5,915 nt of DNA from Pseudomonadota bacterium. GTDB lineage: Bacteria > Pseudomonadota > Gammaproteobacteria > Burkholderiales > SG8-39. The stretch is from positions 1 to 5,915 of the forward strand of contig JAJZUK010000093.1 of assembly GCA_021847125.1 (NCBI GenBank), written 5' to 3'. A model generated the notes under the pieces. That model had not been told where the DNA came from. It worked only from the letters and a program-made list of their open reading frames with translations, and searched no databases. Each line of letters opens with the position of its first letter. Position 1 is the first letter of the stretch. Shown one piece after another: positions 1 to 5,532 of the stretch. A program made the position numbers and the translations under genes.

Positions 1-83
1 GCGAAGCCGGAGTGCATGGCGAGCACCATGATCCCGCCGAGCAGGATGAACAAAACGTCGCCCCCGGATTTCAAACTTTCCAC
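1..83 (-). CDS. amt: Ammonium transporter (Amt family), N-terminal fragment
   Basis: Only the first 27 codons are present; the gene runs off the left edge. Read on the minus strand from a GTG at 83-81, the peptide starts VESLKSGGDVLFILLGG and continues IMVLAMHSGFA. This matches the first transmembrane helix of Amt channel proteins, which conduct ammonium/ammonia across the inner membrane; the xMxxGFA ending is typical of that helix. A hydrophobic segment begins at about residue 10, and there is no separate cleavable signal peptide like that of E. coli AmtB. The GTG start is chosen because a GGAG ribosome-binding site (94-91) lies 7 nt upstream. The gene lies directly behind a sigma-54 promoter with NtrC-type sites, which independently supports a nitrogen-scavenging role. 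No glnK lies between promoter and amt; it could be downstream, outside the window. The family call is fairly sure, but the exact paralogue is not. Confidence 0.85.
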   Translation of the reverse strand, partial: MESLKSGGDVLFILLGGIMVLAMHSGF

Positions 84-115
84 GATGCACCTCCCCAAAA
101 AATTTATAATGCACA

Positions 116-131
116 GGCAATATCCGTACCC
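116..131 (-). promoter_or_regulatory. Sigma-54 (RpoN) promoter of amt
   Basis: On the minus strand the bases read GGGTACGGATATTGCC. Against the RpoN consensus TGGCACG-N4-TTGCW this keeps the invariant GG (130-129) and GC (118-117) exactly 10 nt apart, plus ACG and the whole TTGC block. A start site about 12 nt past the GC would be near 105. That gives a leader of roughly 22 nt containing the GGAG at 94-91 and the amt GTG at 83. The geometry is internally consistent. Confidence 0.82.
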
Positions 132-147
132 GAAAACCACGGTCTCG

Positions 148-160
148 ATATTCATTGATT
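148..160 (-). promoter_or_regulatory. Possible IHF site between the enhancers and the sigma-54 promoter
   Basis: The minus strand reads AATCAATGAATAT. The first six bases fit the IHF half-consensus WATCAA exactly, but only one base of the TTR half matches after the 4-nt gap. The site centres about 49 bp upstream of the predicted amt start, where IHF commonly bends DNA to bring an enhancer-bound activator to RpoN polymerase. It is supported mainly by position. Confidence 0.35.
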
Positions 161-195
161 TCAGGGCATAAATAACCGGAAACCGGGCGCCTGCA

Positions 196-212
196 TGCTC
201 CAATTTAGTGCG
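196..212. promoter_or_regulatory. NtrC-type binding site, promoter-proximal
   Basis: The plus strand reads TGCTCCAATTTAGTGCG, which fits the NtrC dyad TGCACC-N5-GGTGCA at 9 of 12 defined positions. On the minus strand GCACTAAATTGGAGCA differs at two of 16 bases from the E. coli glnA NtrC site as I remember it. It centres about 99 bp upstream of the predicted amt start, a normal enhancer distance. Confidence 0.72.
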
Positions 213-225
213 CAGGTTCATTTAA

Positions 226-242
226 CGCACTCTTATAGTGCC
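226..242. promoter_or_regulatory. NtrC-type binding site, promoter-distal
   Basis: The sequence CGCACTCTTATAGTGCC contains GCAC-N7-GTGC, the invariant core of the NtrC dyad with correct spacing. The outer T/A and inner C/G pairs are not kept. It centres 30 bp from the other site, close to three helical turns, so dimers on the two sites would lie on the same face of the helix, as at enteric glnA. It overlaps the only plausible -10 box of aat (234-239), so bound NtrC could also affect aat. Confidence 0.65.
234..239 (+). promoter_or_regulatory. Weak candidate -10 box for aat
   Basis: TATAGT lies 34 bp before the aat ATG. No recognisable -35 hexamer lies 16-18 bp upstream, so this is a guess from the -10 alone. 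Its overlap with the distal NtrC-type dyad would make aat transcription sensitive to NtrC occupancy if both are real. Confidence 0.3.
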
Positions 243-273
243 ATCATGTTGCCGATAGAGTCCTGGTGCTGCC

Positions 274-1002
274 ATGATTCCCTGGCTTGAACGCGACGAT
301 CCTTTCCCGCGGCTCGATGCTGCGCTAAGGCAGCCCAACGGTCTGTTGGCCGCGGGCGCCGATCTTTCGCCGGAACGTCTGCTCGCCGCCTACCGCCTGG
401 GCATTTTCCCCTGGTATTCCGAGGGCGAACCGATACTCTGGTGGAGCCCGGACCCGCGTATGGTGATGTTCCCGGCCGAATTGAAAATCTCGCGCTCGCT
501 CGCCAAGGCCCTGCGCAACCGCGGACACGAGATACGCTACGACAGCGCGTTCGAGGCGGTGATGCACGGTTGCGCGACCCGGGGTGCGGACCAGTCCGCG
601 GGCGGAGCGGGTGAGGGCGGCACCTGGATCACGGACGCGATGCGCGCCGCCTACCTGCAATTGCACGAACTCGGCTATGCGCACTCGGTCGAGACCTGGA
701 TAGCCGGGGAACTGGCGGGCGGCCTGTACGGCGTAGCCATAGGCCGCATGTTCTACGGCGAATCCATGTTCACCCGGGCGCGCGACGCGTCCAAGATGGC
801 GATGGCGCATCTGGTGCGGCGCCTGGAGCGCCAAGGCTGCGGCATGATAGATTGCCAGATGCATACCGCGCACCTCGCCAGCCTGGGTGCGCGCGCGATC
901 CCGCGAGAGGAATTTTCACAGCGGCTGCAGGAATTGGTAGACTACCCCGCGACACCGATGAAATGGAACGCGCCGGACGCCGATATTGATGTCACTGCTT
1001 AA
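274..1002 (+). CDS. aat: Leucyl/phenylalanyl-tRNA--protein transferase
   Basis: This enzyme transfers Leu or Phe from aminoacyl-tRNA to proteins with N-terminal Lys or Arg in the cytoplasm, creating primary destabilising residues read by ClpS and degraded by ClpAP. The 242 residues are close to the usual length of about 230-240. Family signatures appear in order: [19 protein letters not shown] (23-41), GIFPWYS then LWWSPDPR (43-62), TWIT (117-120), AHSVETW (136-142), GGLYG and FYGESMF (149-166), DASK (171-174), and IDCQ followed by HLASLGA (192-206). D193 and Q195 of IDCQ are the conserved active-site pair of the family. A Gly/Ala-rich stretch of roughly eight residues just before TWIT looks like a small loop insertion. 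ATG 274 is the first in-frame start after the stop at 256-258; its Shine-Dalgarno is weak (GAG near 258). It overlaps bpt by 14 bp, so the two are coupled. Confidence 0.96.
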   Translation: MIPWLERDDPFPRLDAALRQPNGLLAAGADLSPERLLAAYRLGIFPWYSEGEPILWWSPDPRMVMFPAELKISRSLAKALRNRGHEIRYDSAFEAVMHGCATRGADQSAGGAGEGGTWITDAMRAAYLQLHELGYAHSVETWIAGELAGGLYGVAIGRMFYGESMFTRARDASKMAMAHLVRRLERQGCGMIDCQMHTAHLASLGARAIPREEFSQRLQELVDYPATPMKWNAPDADIDVTA

Positions 1003-1726
1003 CGATCTGCCGCATGCGGTACTGCAGTTCTATGTGACCGCGCCTTATCCCTGCAGCTATCTGCCGGAGAAGCTGGCGCGCTCCCAGGTCGCCACGCCCA
1101 GCCACCTGATCTCCAGCGAGGTATACGGCGGACTGGTGCGGGCCGGGTTCCGCCGCAGCGGTATTTTCACCTACCGCCCCTACTGCGACACCTGCCGCGC
1201 CTGCGTGCCGGTGCGCATCCCGGTGGCCAAATTCGAGGCGACGCGCGCCCAGCGCCGCGCATGGAAACGCCATGCCGCGCTGGAGGCTACTTCACAAAGC
1301 CTGCGATTTCGCAACGAGCACTACGCGCTTTACCTGCGCTACCAGGCCTACCGCCATTCCGGCGGAGGCATGGATCAGGACAGCCGCGACCAGTATTCGC
1401 ACTTCCTCCTGCAAAGCCGGGTTAACACGCGCCTGATCGAATTTCGCGAAGAAGGCAAGCTGATGATGGTCTCCATCATCGACATCCTCGGCGACGGGGT
1501 TTCGTCGGTCTATACCTACTTCGAGCCGGACGTCGCCGCAGCCAGCTTCGGCACGTACAACATCCTGTGGCAGATCGAGCAGTGCCGCAGCCTGGGCCTG
1601 CCCTATCTCTATCTCGGCTACTGGATCAGGAACAGCCGCAAAATGGCCTACAAGGCCAAGTTCCAGCCGATCGAGGGTCTGATCGGCGGCGAGTGGCGCG
1701 AACTCGGGGCAACAGACTTCGATTAG
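989..1726 (+). CDS. bpt: Aspartate/glutamate leucyltransferase (bacterial Ate1-like)
   Basis: Bpt transfers Leu from Leu-tRNA to proteins with N-terminal Asp or Glu, complementing Aat in the N-degron pathway. It is homologous to eukaryotic arginyltransferase and is often annotated ate. The N-terminal ATE domain shows YPCSYLP (20-26), [14 protein letters not shown] (53-66) and the CDTCRAC cluster (C66, C69, C72, with C22). The C-terminal ATE domain shows [14 protein letters not shown] (127-140), [12 protein letters not shown] (170-181), [11 protein letters not shown] (188-198) and [20 protein letters not shown] (206-225). At 245 residues it is of normal length. ATG 989 is preferred; a TTG at 986 would add one residue. 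There is no good Shine-Dalgarno and the start lies inside aat, so translational coupling is likely. Confidence 0.95.
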   Translation: MSLLNDLPHAVLQFYVTAPYPCSYLPEKLARSQVATPSHLISSEVYGGLVRAGFRRSGIFTYRPYCDTCRACVPVRIPVAKFEATRAQRRAWKRHAALEATSQSLRFRNEHYALYLRYQAYRHSGGGMDQDSRDQYSHFLLQSRVNTRLIEFREEGKLMMVSIIDILGDGVSSVYTYFEPDVAAASFGTYNILWQIEQCRSLGLPYLYLGYWIRNSRKMAYKAKFQPIEGLIGGEWRELGATDFD

Positions 1727-1812
1727 CGATATCGGCGGACGCGGCGGGAAACTTTGGGGCTGCGGTGATCGAACTTGTATAGACCCCACACGCTGTGTCC
1801 GGTGTTCACAGT

Positions 1813-1863
1813 AACCGTGTCTTCTGTACGGATACGCTTTTCATCCGTACAGAAGACACGGTT
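1813..1863. repeat. Perfect 21-bp inverted repeat with 9-nt loop
   Basis: The left arm 1813-1833 (beginning AACCGTGTCTTCTG) is the exact reverse complement of the right arm 1843-1863. The loop is ACGCTTTTC (1834-1842), and one further G-U pair is possible outside in RNA. The stem lies 87 bp after the bpt stop. No T run follows on either strand, so it is not a standard intrinsic terminator. It may still stop transcription or protect the aat-bpt mRNA 3' end, or be a copy of a dispersed REP- or MITE-like element. The structure is certain; the role is not. Confidence 0.85.
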
Positions 1864-1881
1864 GGCGCGCGCAGCGCGCAA
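1862..1881. repeat. GC-rich hairpin abutting the long inverted repeat
   Basis: The bases TTGGCGCGCGCAGCGCGCAA can fold into an eight-pair stem with one bulged G (1865) and a 3-nt loop (1871-1873). It shares 1862-1863 with the outer end of the right arm of the larger repeat, so the two stems compete only at that edge. No T run follows. A short GC-only palindrome is not rare in DNA of this composition. Confidence 0.45.
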
Positions 1882-2003
1882 TGGCCGCTTGGCGACACCG
1901 GCGGACGTAGAAGGATAGGTCGAACTGCAGCACTGGATCTTGTATGGAAGCCCGCATCGCATTTGCCGTCTTGTAACGCATCTCACCTCAATCCCCCTCT
2001 CGC

Positions 2004-2011
2004 TGTAAAAT
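2004..2011 (+). promoter_or_regulatory. Candidate -10 box of pyrD, very close to its ATG
   Basis: TGTAAAAT contains the hexamer TAAAAT (2006-2011), five of six to consensus. The region 17 bp upstream (TCACCT) is a poor -35. Only 6 nt separate the box from the ATG at 2018, so a normal start site would fall at or next to the start codon. No Shine-Dalgarno is visible in the 25 bases before the ATG, which suits a leaderless or near-leaderless message. Confidence 0.5.
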
Positions 2012-2017
2012 CGCGCC

Positions 2018-3043
2018 ATGCTGTATTCGCTGGCACGCCCCCTGCTCTTCGCGCTGGATCCCGAGGCCGCGCACGATCTCGCGCTGGCGTCGCTCAAGCT
2101 GGCCGAGCGCGGCGGCATGGCCTCGCTGCTGGCCCAAACAGCGCCGGCGCCGCGCGTCAAACTCATGGGACTGGAGTTTCCGAACGCGCTCGGCCTGGCC
2201 GCGGGTCTGGACAAGAACGGCGAGTACATCGACGCGCTGGCCGCAATGGGCTTCGGCTTCATCGAAATAGGCACGGTGACGCCGCGGCCGCAGCCGGGCA
2301 ATCCGAAACCGCGCCTGTTCCGTCTGCCCGAGGCCGAAGCGCTGATCAATCGCATGGGCTTCAACAACCACGGCGTGGAGCGGCTGCTCGCGAACGTGGC
2401 GCGCGCGCGCTTTCGCGGCGTTCTGGGCATTAACATCGGCAAGAATTTCGACACGCCGATCGCGCGCGCCGCCGACGACTACGAGCTGTGCCTGGCAAAG
2501 GTGTACGCGCAGGCGAGTTATGTCACGGTGAACGTGTCCTCGCCCAATACCAAGGACCTGCGCCAGCTGCAGGGCGCGGACGAGCTCGGCGCCCTGGTGG
2601 GAAAACTGAAGACCGAGCAGAAGCGCCTTGCCGACGTACACGGCCGCTACGTGCCGCTGGTGCTCAAGATCGCGCCCGACCTCGACGACGCCGAACTCGA
2701 GGCCGTCGCCAAATGCCTGCTGCGGCACCGGCTCGACGGCGTCATTGCCACCAACACCACGATTTCGCGCGCAGGCGTGGCGGGCCTGCGGCACGCCGGG
2801 GAAAAAGGCGGATTGTCCGGCGCGCCGCTGCGCGACGCCTCGACGGCGCTGATTGCGAAGCTGGCGCGCCTGCTCGACGGCGGACTGCCCATCATCGGCG
2901 TCGGCGGCGTGATGAGCGCTGCCGACGCGCGCGCCAAGCTCGCGGCCGGCGCCAGCCTGGTGCAGATCTACACCGGCTTCATCTACCGCGGTCCGGAGCT
3001 GGTCGGGGAAATCCTGCGCGAATTCGCCGCCGCCAGACCATGA
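2018..3043 (+). CDS. pyrD: Dihydroorotate dehydrogenase (quinone), class 2
   Basis: PyrD oxidises dihydroorotate to orotate with FMN and passes the electrons to membrane quinone, the fourth step of pyrimidine synthesis. Class 2 is shown by the N-terminal helical segment ([20 protein letters not shown]) that docks the enzyme to the inner membrane, and by a catalytic Ser rather than Cys: VNVSSPNT at 171-178, with S175. Other signatures are [11 protein letters not shown] (59-69), [20 protein letters not shown] (80-99), RMGFNNHG (112-119), GINIGKN (137-143), LKIAPDL (216-222), ATNTTISR (244-251), GGLSGAPL (264-271), IIGVGGV (292-298) and the phosphate-binding end [13 protein letters not shown] (314-326). 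The 341 residues match the family. ATG 2018 is fixed by the conserved N-terminus. The stop overlaps the rnfB start (ATGA). Confidence 0.97.
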   Translation: MLYSLARPLLFALDPEAAHDLALASLKLAERGGMASLLAQTAPAPRVKLMGLEFPNALGLAAGLDKNGEYIDALAAMGFGFIEIGTVTPRPQPGNPKPRLFRLPEAEALINRMGFNNHGVERLLANVARARFRGVLGINIGKNFDTPIARAADDYELCLAKVYAQASYVTVNVSSPNTKDLRQLQGADELGALVGKLKTEQKRLADVHGRYVPLVLKIAPDLDDAELEAVAKCLLRHRLDGVIATNTTISRAGVAGLRHAGEKGGLSGAPLRDASTALIAKLARLLDGGLPIIGVGGVMSAADARAKLAAGASLVQIYTGFIYRGPELVGEILREFAAARP

Positions 3044-3750
3044 CCGGGCGCGCCCTCGCCGAGCGCATCGATGCGCTGCTGCCGCAGACCCAGTGCACGC
3101 TATGCGGCTACAGCGGCTGCCTGCCTTATGCCCGGGCGATTGCGGCGGGCAAGGCCGAAATCAACCAGTGCCCGCCCGGCGGCGCCGCCGGCATAGCCAA
3201 GCTCGCCGCACTGCTCGGACGGGAAGCGCAGCCGCTCAACCCCGGCAACGGCACGGAACAGCCGCGGGCGGTCGCACTGATCGACGAGGCGCGCTGCATC
3301 GGCTGCACCCTGTGCATCCAGGCCTGTCCGGTGGATGCCATCGTCGGCGCGGCCAAACTGATGCATACCGTGATGGCCGAATGGTGCACCGGATGCGGCC
3401 TGTGCCTGCCGCCCTGCCCGGTCGACTGCATAGACATGGTGCCCCTGCCGCAGCCGGAAGCGGTGTGGACGCAGCACCTGGCCGATGCGGCGCGCGCGCG
3501 TTTCCGGTTCCGCGGCCTGCGCCTCGCCCGGGAACAGGAGGAGCGCGCCGCGCGCCTGGCGCGCAAAGCGCGGGAAAAGCTGGGCGAGGCCCTGCCCGAC
3601 GCGAAAAAGGCGATGATACTCGCCGCGCTGGAACGCGCCAAGGCGAGGAAAGCCGGCATTGCTCCGCGAAACACGGAAGACCTGCCGCCGCAGGTCGCAG
3701 CCGAGATCGCAGCGATCACCGCGCGCCGCATTGCGGCAAGAAAGCGATGA
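3040..3750 (+). CDS. rnfB: RnfB/RsxB-like 4Fe-4S ferredoxin lacking a membrane anchor
   Basis: The 236-residue product resembles the B subunit of the Rnf/Rsx electron-transport complex. An N-terminal 4Fe-4S domain has C19, C22, C27 and C44 in the RnfB pattern ([10 protein letters not shown] ... CPPGG). Two bacterial ferredoxin motifs follow: [14 protein letters not shown] (86-99) and [14 protein letters not shown] (116-129). The usual N-terminal transmembrane helix of RnfB is missing; the chain begins [14 protein letters not shown] directly before the first cluster, so it is probably cytoplasmic. Residues 145-236 form an Ala/Arg/Lys/Glu-rich, likely helical basic tail. No RnfA, C, D, E or G is in the window. 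ATG 3040 overlaps the pyrD stop (ATGA) and the end overlaps nth the same way; there is no clear Shine-Dalgarno. The redox partner is unknown. Supplying electrons to a cytoplasmic Fe-S protein is an inference. Confidence 0.88.
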   Translation: MTGRALAERIDALLPQTQCTLCGYSGCLPYARAIAAGKAEINQCPPGGAAGIAKLAALLGREAQPLNPGNGTEQPRAVALIDEARCIGCTLCIQACPVDAIVGAAKLMHTVMAEWCTGCGLCLPPCPVDCIDMVPLPQPEAVWTQHLADAARARFRFRGLRLAREQEERAARLARKAREKLGEALPDAKKAMILAALERAKARKAGIAPRNTEDLPPQVAAEIAAITARRIAARKR

Positions 3751-4385
3751 ATCCCGCGAAACGCCGCAAGATCTTCGAGCGCTTCCAGGCGGCAAACCCC
3801 GAGCCGCGCGGCGAACTCGAATTCCGCACGCCGTTCGAGCTCCTCGTCGCCGTGATCCTGTCGGCGCAGGCGACCGACAAGAGCGTGAACCTGGCGACGC
3901 GCGGCCTGTACCGGGTGGCGCGCACCCCGCAGCAGATGCTAGATCTGGGCATGGAGGGCCTGATAGCGCATATCAAGCGCATAGGCCTTTACCGCACCAA
4001 GGCGAAGAACATACTCGCCACCTGCGCGCTGCTGCTCGAGCGGCACGCCGGCCAGGTGCCGCGCGAGCGCGCGGCGCTGGAGCAGCTTCCCGGGGTCGGG
4101 CGCAAGACCGCCAACGTGGTGCTGAACATCGCCTTCGGCGAAGCGACGATCGCGGTGGACACGCATATTTTTCGCGTCTCCAACCGCAGCGGCATTGCGC
4201 CGGGGAAGAACCCGCTCGAGGTCGAGCAGAAACTGCTGAAATTCGTGCCGCCGGAGTTCCGCCTGCACGCCCACCACTGGCTGATCCTGCACGGGCGCTA
4301 TGTCTGCAAGGCGAGAAAGCCGGAATGTCCGCAGTGCGCGATCGCGGATCTGTGCGAGTTCAAGGCCAAGACGCGCGCAGCCTGA
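3747..4385 (+). CDS. nth: Endonuclease III (DNA glycosylase/AP lyase)
   Basis: Nth removes oxidised pyrimidines from DNA and cleaves the abasic site in base-excision repair. The 212 residues match the E. coli enzyme (211). The helix-hairpin-helix [17 protein letters not shown] (111-127) carries the catalytic Lys120, and [11 protein letters not shown] (137-147) carries the catalytic Asp138. The C-terminal 4Fe-4S loop has C187, C194, C197 and C203 in the C-x6-C-x2-C-x5-C spacing. An early signature is [17 protein letters not shown] (32-48). ATG 3747 overlaps the rnfB stop as ATGA and gives the family N-terminus, so it is preferred to the longer upstream frame. The rnfB-nth order recalls the end of the enteric rsx operon, which terminates in nth. 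Confidence 0.97.
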   Translation: MNPAKRRKIFERFQAANPEPRGELEFRTPFELLVAVILSAQATDKSVNLATRGLYRVARTPQQMLDLGMEGLIAHIKRIGLYRTKAKNILATCALLLERHAGQVPRERAALEQLPGVGRKTANVVLNIAFGEATIAVDTHIFRVSNRSGIAPGKNPLEVEQKLLKFVPPEFRLHAHHWLILHGRYVCKARKPECPQCAIADLCEFKAKTRAA

Positions 4386-4405
4386 GCACGAGCCCGCGAG
4401 CCGCC

Positions 4406-4828
4406 ATGTTCAATCCCACCCGCGATCAGGTCAGACAGTTTTTTTTCGACGCCTGGCGCAAGCACCGCGAACGCGAGGTGCTGTCCGGGATCGACCTCCT
4501 CGCGGTGGACGTGATCCTGCTGCATCCTGAATACCACCCGGTGCTCGACGACCCCGAGCGCTGCCAGGAGCGGGAGTACCGGCCCGAGGCGGGCGAAACC
4601 AACCCGTTTCTGCACATGAGCATGCATCTCGCGATCGAGGAGCAACTGTCCATCGACCAACCGCCGGGCCTGAAAGCGCAATTCGCGCGCCTGGCCGCGA
4701 AATCCGGGGACAGGCACGCGGCTTGCCATCATGTCATGGAATGTCTTGCCGAAACCGTGTGGCGCGCGCAGCGCGACGGCACCGCGCCGGACGCGGCAGC
4801 CTATCTGGAATGCCTAAAACGGCGCTAG
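4406..4828 (+). CDS. DUF1841 family protein, function unknown
   Basis: A 140-residue soluble protein matching the DUF1841 family, seen mainly in beta- and gamma-proteobacteria. Recognisable parts are the N-terminal MFNPTRDQVRQFFFDAWRKH, the middle HPEYHPVLDD (40-49), NPFLHMSMHLAIEEQLSIDQ (66-85) and the C-terminal AETVWRAQRDG (115-125). Predicted mostly helical, with no signal peptide or membrane segment. Histidines recur (40, 44, 70, 74, 104, 108, 109), but no defined metal motif is evident and I propose no function. ATG 4406 lies 20 bp after nth, so it is probably the last gene of the pyrD-rnfB-nth transcript. A run of eight Ts (4439-4446) encodes the FFF near the N-terminus. Confidence 0.88.
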   Translation: MFNPTRDQVRQFFFDAWRKHREREVLSGIDLLAVDVILLHPEYHPVLDDPERCQEREYRPEAGETNPFLHMSMHLAIEEQLSIDQPPGLKAQFARLAAKSGDRHAACHHVMECLAETVWRAQRDGTAPDAAAYLECLKRR

Positions 4829-4835
4829 ACCGGTG

Positions 4836-5177
4836 TTACTGCACCAGCCGGTGCAGCGGGATGATTTTCAATTTTCCGCCGAGGCCGCTGAGGTAGCTCG
4901 CCAGGTCCTGAATGTCCTGTGCCGACAGCGCCCCCGCCTGGCCGCTCATTACCGGATTCTTGCGCGCGCCGGATTTGTAATCGGTCAGCGCGCGCGCGAG
5001 GTAGTCCTGATGCTGGCCGGCCAGGCGCGGAATATCGGCCGAAACCGGCGTGTTGAAATCGGCGCCGTGACAGGCGGCGCAGGGCTTGGCCTTTTGCTCG
5101 CCCGCGGCGGCATTGCCGCCGGCGTGGGCGAACTGGCTGCCGAATGCCAACAGCGCGAAAAGAAGTGCGGCTTTCAT
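4836..5177 (-). CDS. Small periplasmic monohaem cytochrome c (second gene of pair)
   Basis: A 113-residue class I cytochrome c. The N-terminus MKAALLFALLAFGSQFAHA is a signal peptide with probable cleavage after residue 19, so the mature protein is periplasmic. Haem is attached by CAACH (C33, C36, H37), and the likely sixth ligand is M77 in NPVMSGQAGALSAQD. The C-terminal DLASYLSGLGG helix is typical of cytochrome c553/c4-type domains. ATG 5177 is chosen over the longer frame because it starts the signal peptide and follows a strong AAGGAG. It overlaps the preceding cytochrome stop as ATGA. It probably shuttles electrons; its partner cannot be read from the sequence. The gene ends 7 bp from the convergent DUF1841 stop. 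Confidence 0.93.
   Translation of the reverse strand: MKAALLFALLAFGSQFAHAGGNAAAGEQKAKPCAACHGADFNTPVSADIPRLAGQHQDYLARALTDYKSGARKNPVMSGQAGALSAQDIQDLASYLSGLGGKLKIIPLHRLVQ
4839..4856. terminator. Small hairpin at the convergent gene junction, possible terminator
   Basis: CTGCACC (4839-4845) and GGTGCAG (4850-4856) form a perfect seven-pair stem around the loop AGCC. It lies 10 bp after the DUF1841 stop and inside the last codons of the cytochrome gene read from the other strand. On the plus side a moderately T-rich stretch (TGATTTTCAATTTT) follows after a short gap; on the minus side there is none. It could weakly end the plus-strand operon. Confidence 0.35.
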
Positions 5178-5503
5178 GGTCGCTCCTTGTGTTCGCCGGA
5201 GTAATAAGCGGCGAGATCCGCCATATCCTGCGCGGACAGGCTTTGCGCGATGGCACGCATCGAGGGATGGCTGCGCGCCCCGGACTTGTAGGCCTCGAGC
5301 GCGTTGACGATGTAGACCGGCTGCTGCCCGGTGATCATCGGCACGTGATAGACGTGCGGAAAGGCCGTCTTGTAGTCGGGAATGCCATGACAGCCGGCGC
5401 ACATCGAAATCTTGCTTTTCGCCGCGTCCGCGTTGCCCGCCGGCGCCTGCGACAACGCCGGCCCGGCCACCAGGAGCAGCGTGAAACCCAGAATTGTTTT
5501 CAT
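5174..5503 (-). CDS. Small periplasmic monohaem cytochrome c (first gene of pair)
   Basis: A 109-residue class I cytochrome c. MKTILGFTLLLVAGPALSQA is a signal peptide, probably cleaved at about 18-20. The haem motif is CAGCH (C35, C38, H39) and the likely axial Met is M82 in SHPSMRAIAQSLSAQD. The segment YIVNALEAYKSGARSHP aligns with YLARALTDYKSGARKNP of the second cytochrome, and SLSAQDMADLAAYYSG with ALSAQDIQDLASYLSG, so the genes are tandem paralogues. Together they resemble the two halves of a dihaem cytochrome c4, though here they are separate chains. ATG 5503 starts the signal peptide; an in-frame extension to 5590 adds a non-hydrophobic leader and is not used. The Shine-Dalgarno is weak (AGCGAG). 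Confidence 0.92.
   Translation of the reverse strand: MKTILGFTLLLVAGPALSQAPAGNADAAKSKISMCAGCHGIPDYKTAFPHVYHVPMITGQQPVYIVNALEAYKSGARSHPSMRAIAQSLSAQDMADLAAYYSGEHKERP
5183..5188 (-). promoter_or_regulatory. Strong ribosome-binding site inside the upstream cytochrome gene
   Basis: AAGGAG on the minus strand lies 5 nt before ATG 5177. It encodes the Lys-Glu near the C-terminus (HKERP) of the upstream cytochrome. It decides the start of the second cytochrome, and its in-gene position implies translational coupling. Confidence 0.85.
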
Positions 5504-5532
5504 CGTTCTCGCTTTCAATGAGCGGTTTGCCA

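Larger units (their letters stand above)
1727..2017. other. Non-coding gap between bpt and pyrD
   Basis: These 291 bp separate two plus-strand genes. The open frames crossing them on both strands show no recognisable domain and owe their openness to GC-rich shadows of pyrD. The gap holds a long perfect inverted repeat (1813-1863), an overlapping GC-rich hairpin (1862-1881) and a pyrD -10 box. I see no RNA gene or transposase remnant. Confidence 0.7.

Noticed and set aside
1834..1863. Intrinsic terminator reading of the long palindrome
   Set aside because: No T tract follows the stem on either strand, so it is listed as a repeat of unknown role.
1813..1863. Integron attC site or CRISPR repeat
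   Set aside because: The arms pair perfectly without the extrahelical bases of attC, there is only one unit, and no integrase or cas gene is present.
1795..2433. Plus-strand open frame of 212 codons covering the palindrome and the start of pyrD
   Set aside because: The pyrD frame at 2018-3043 has every catalytic motif; this is an out-of-frame shadow with low-complexity Arg/Ala sequence.
1723..2454. Minus-strand open frame of 243 codons across the bpt-pyrD gap and into pyrD
   Set aside because: It is antisense to pyrD, rich in Arg/Ser/Ala from GC-rich codons, runs straight through the palindrome and shows no recognisable domain.
1988..2794. Minus-strand open frame of 268 codons antisense to pyrD
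   Set aside because: It overlaps a fully conserved gene, shows no domain, and long antisense frames are expected in GC-rich DNA.
2488..3039. N-terminal extension of the rnfB frame inside pyrD
   Set aside because: The upstream 184 codons are an Arg-rich shadow of pyrD; the ATGA overlap start at 3040 fits the family N-terminal region.
3100..3795. Minus-strand open frames antisense to rnfB
   Set aside because: RnfB has all twelve cluster cysteines in family spacing; the antisense frames lack motifs and plausible start signals.
4386..4446. Terminator between nth and DUF1841 using the T8 run
   Set aside because: No credible stem lies directly before the Ts, and the Ts are inside the DUF1841 coding sequence.
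4298..4732. Minus-strand open frame of 144 codons antisense to DUF1841
   Set aside because: The sense frame matches DUF1841 throughout; the antisense frame has no recognisable features.
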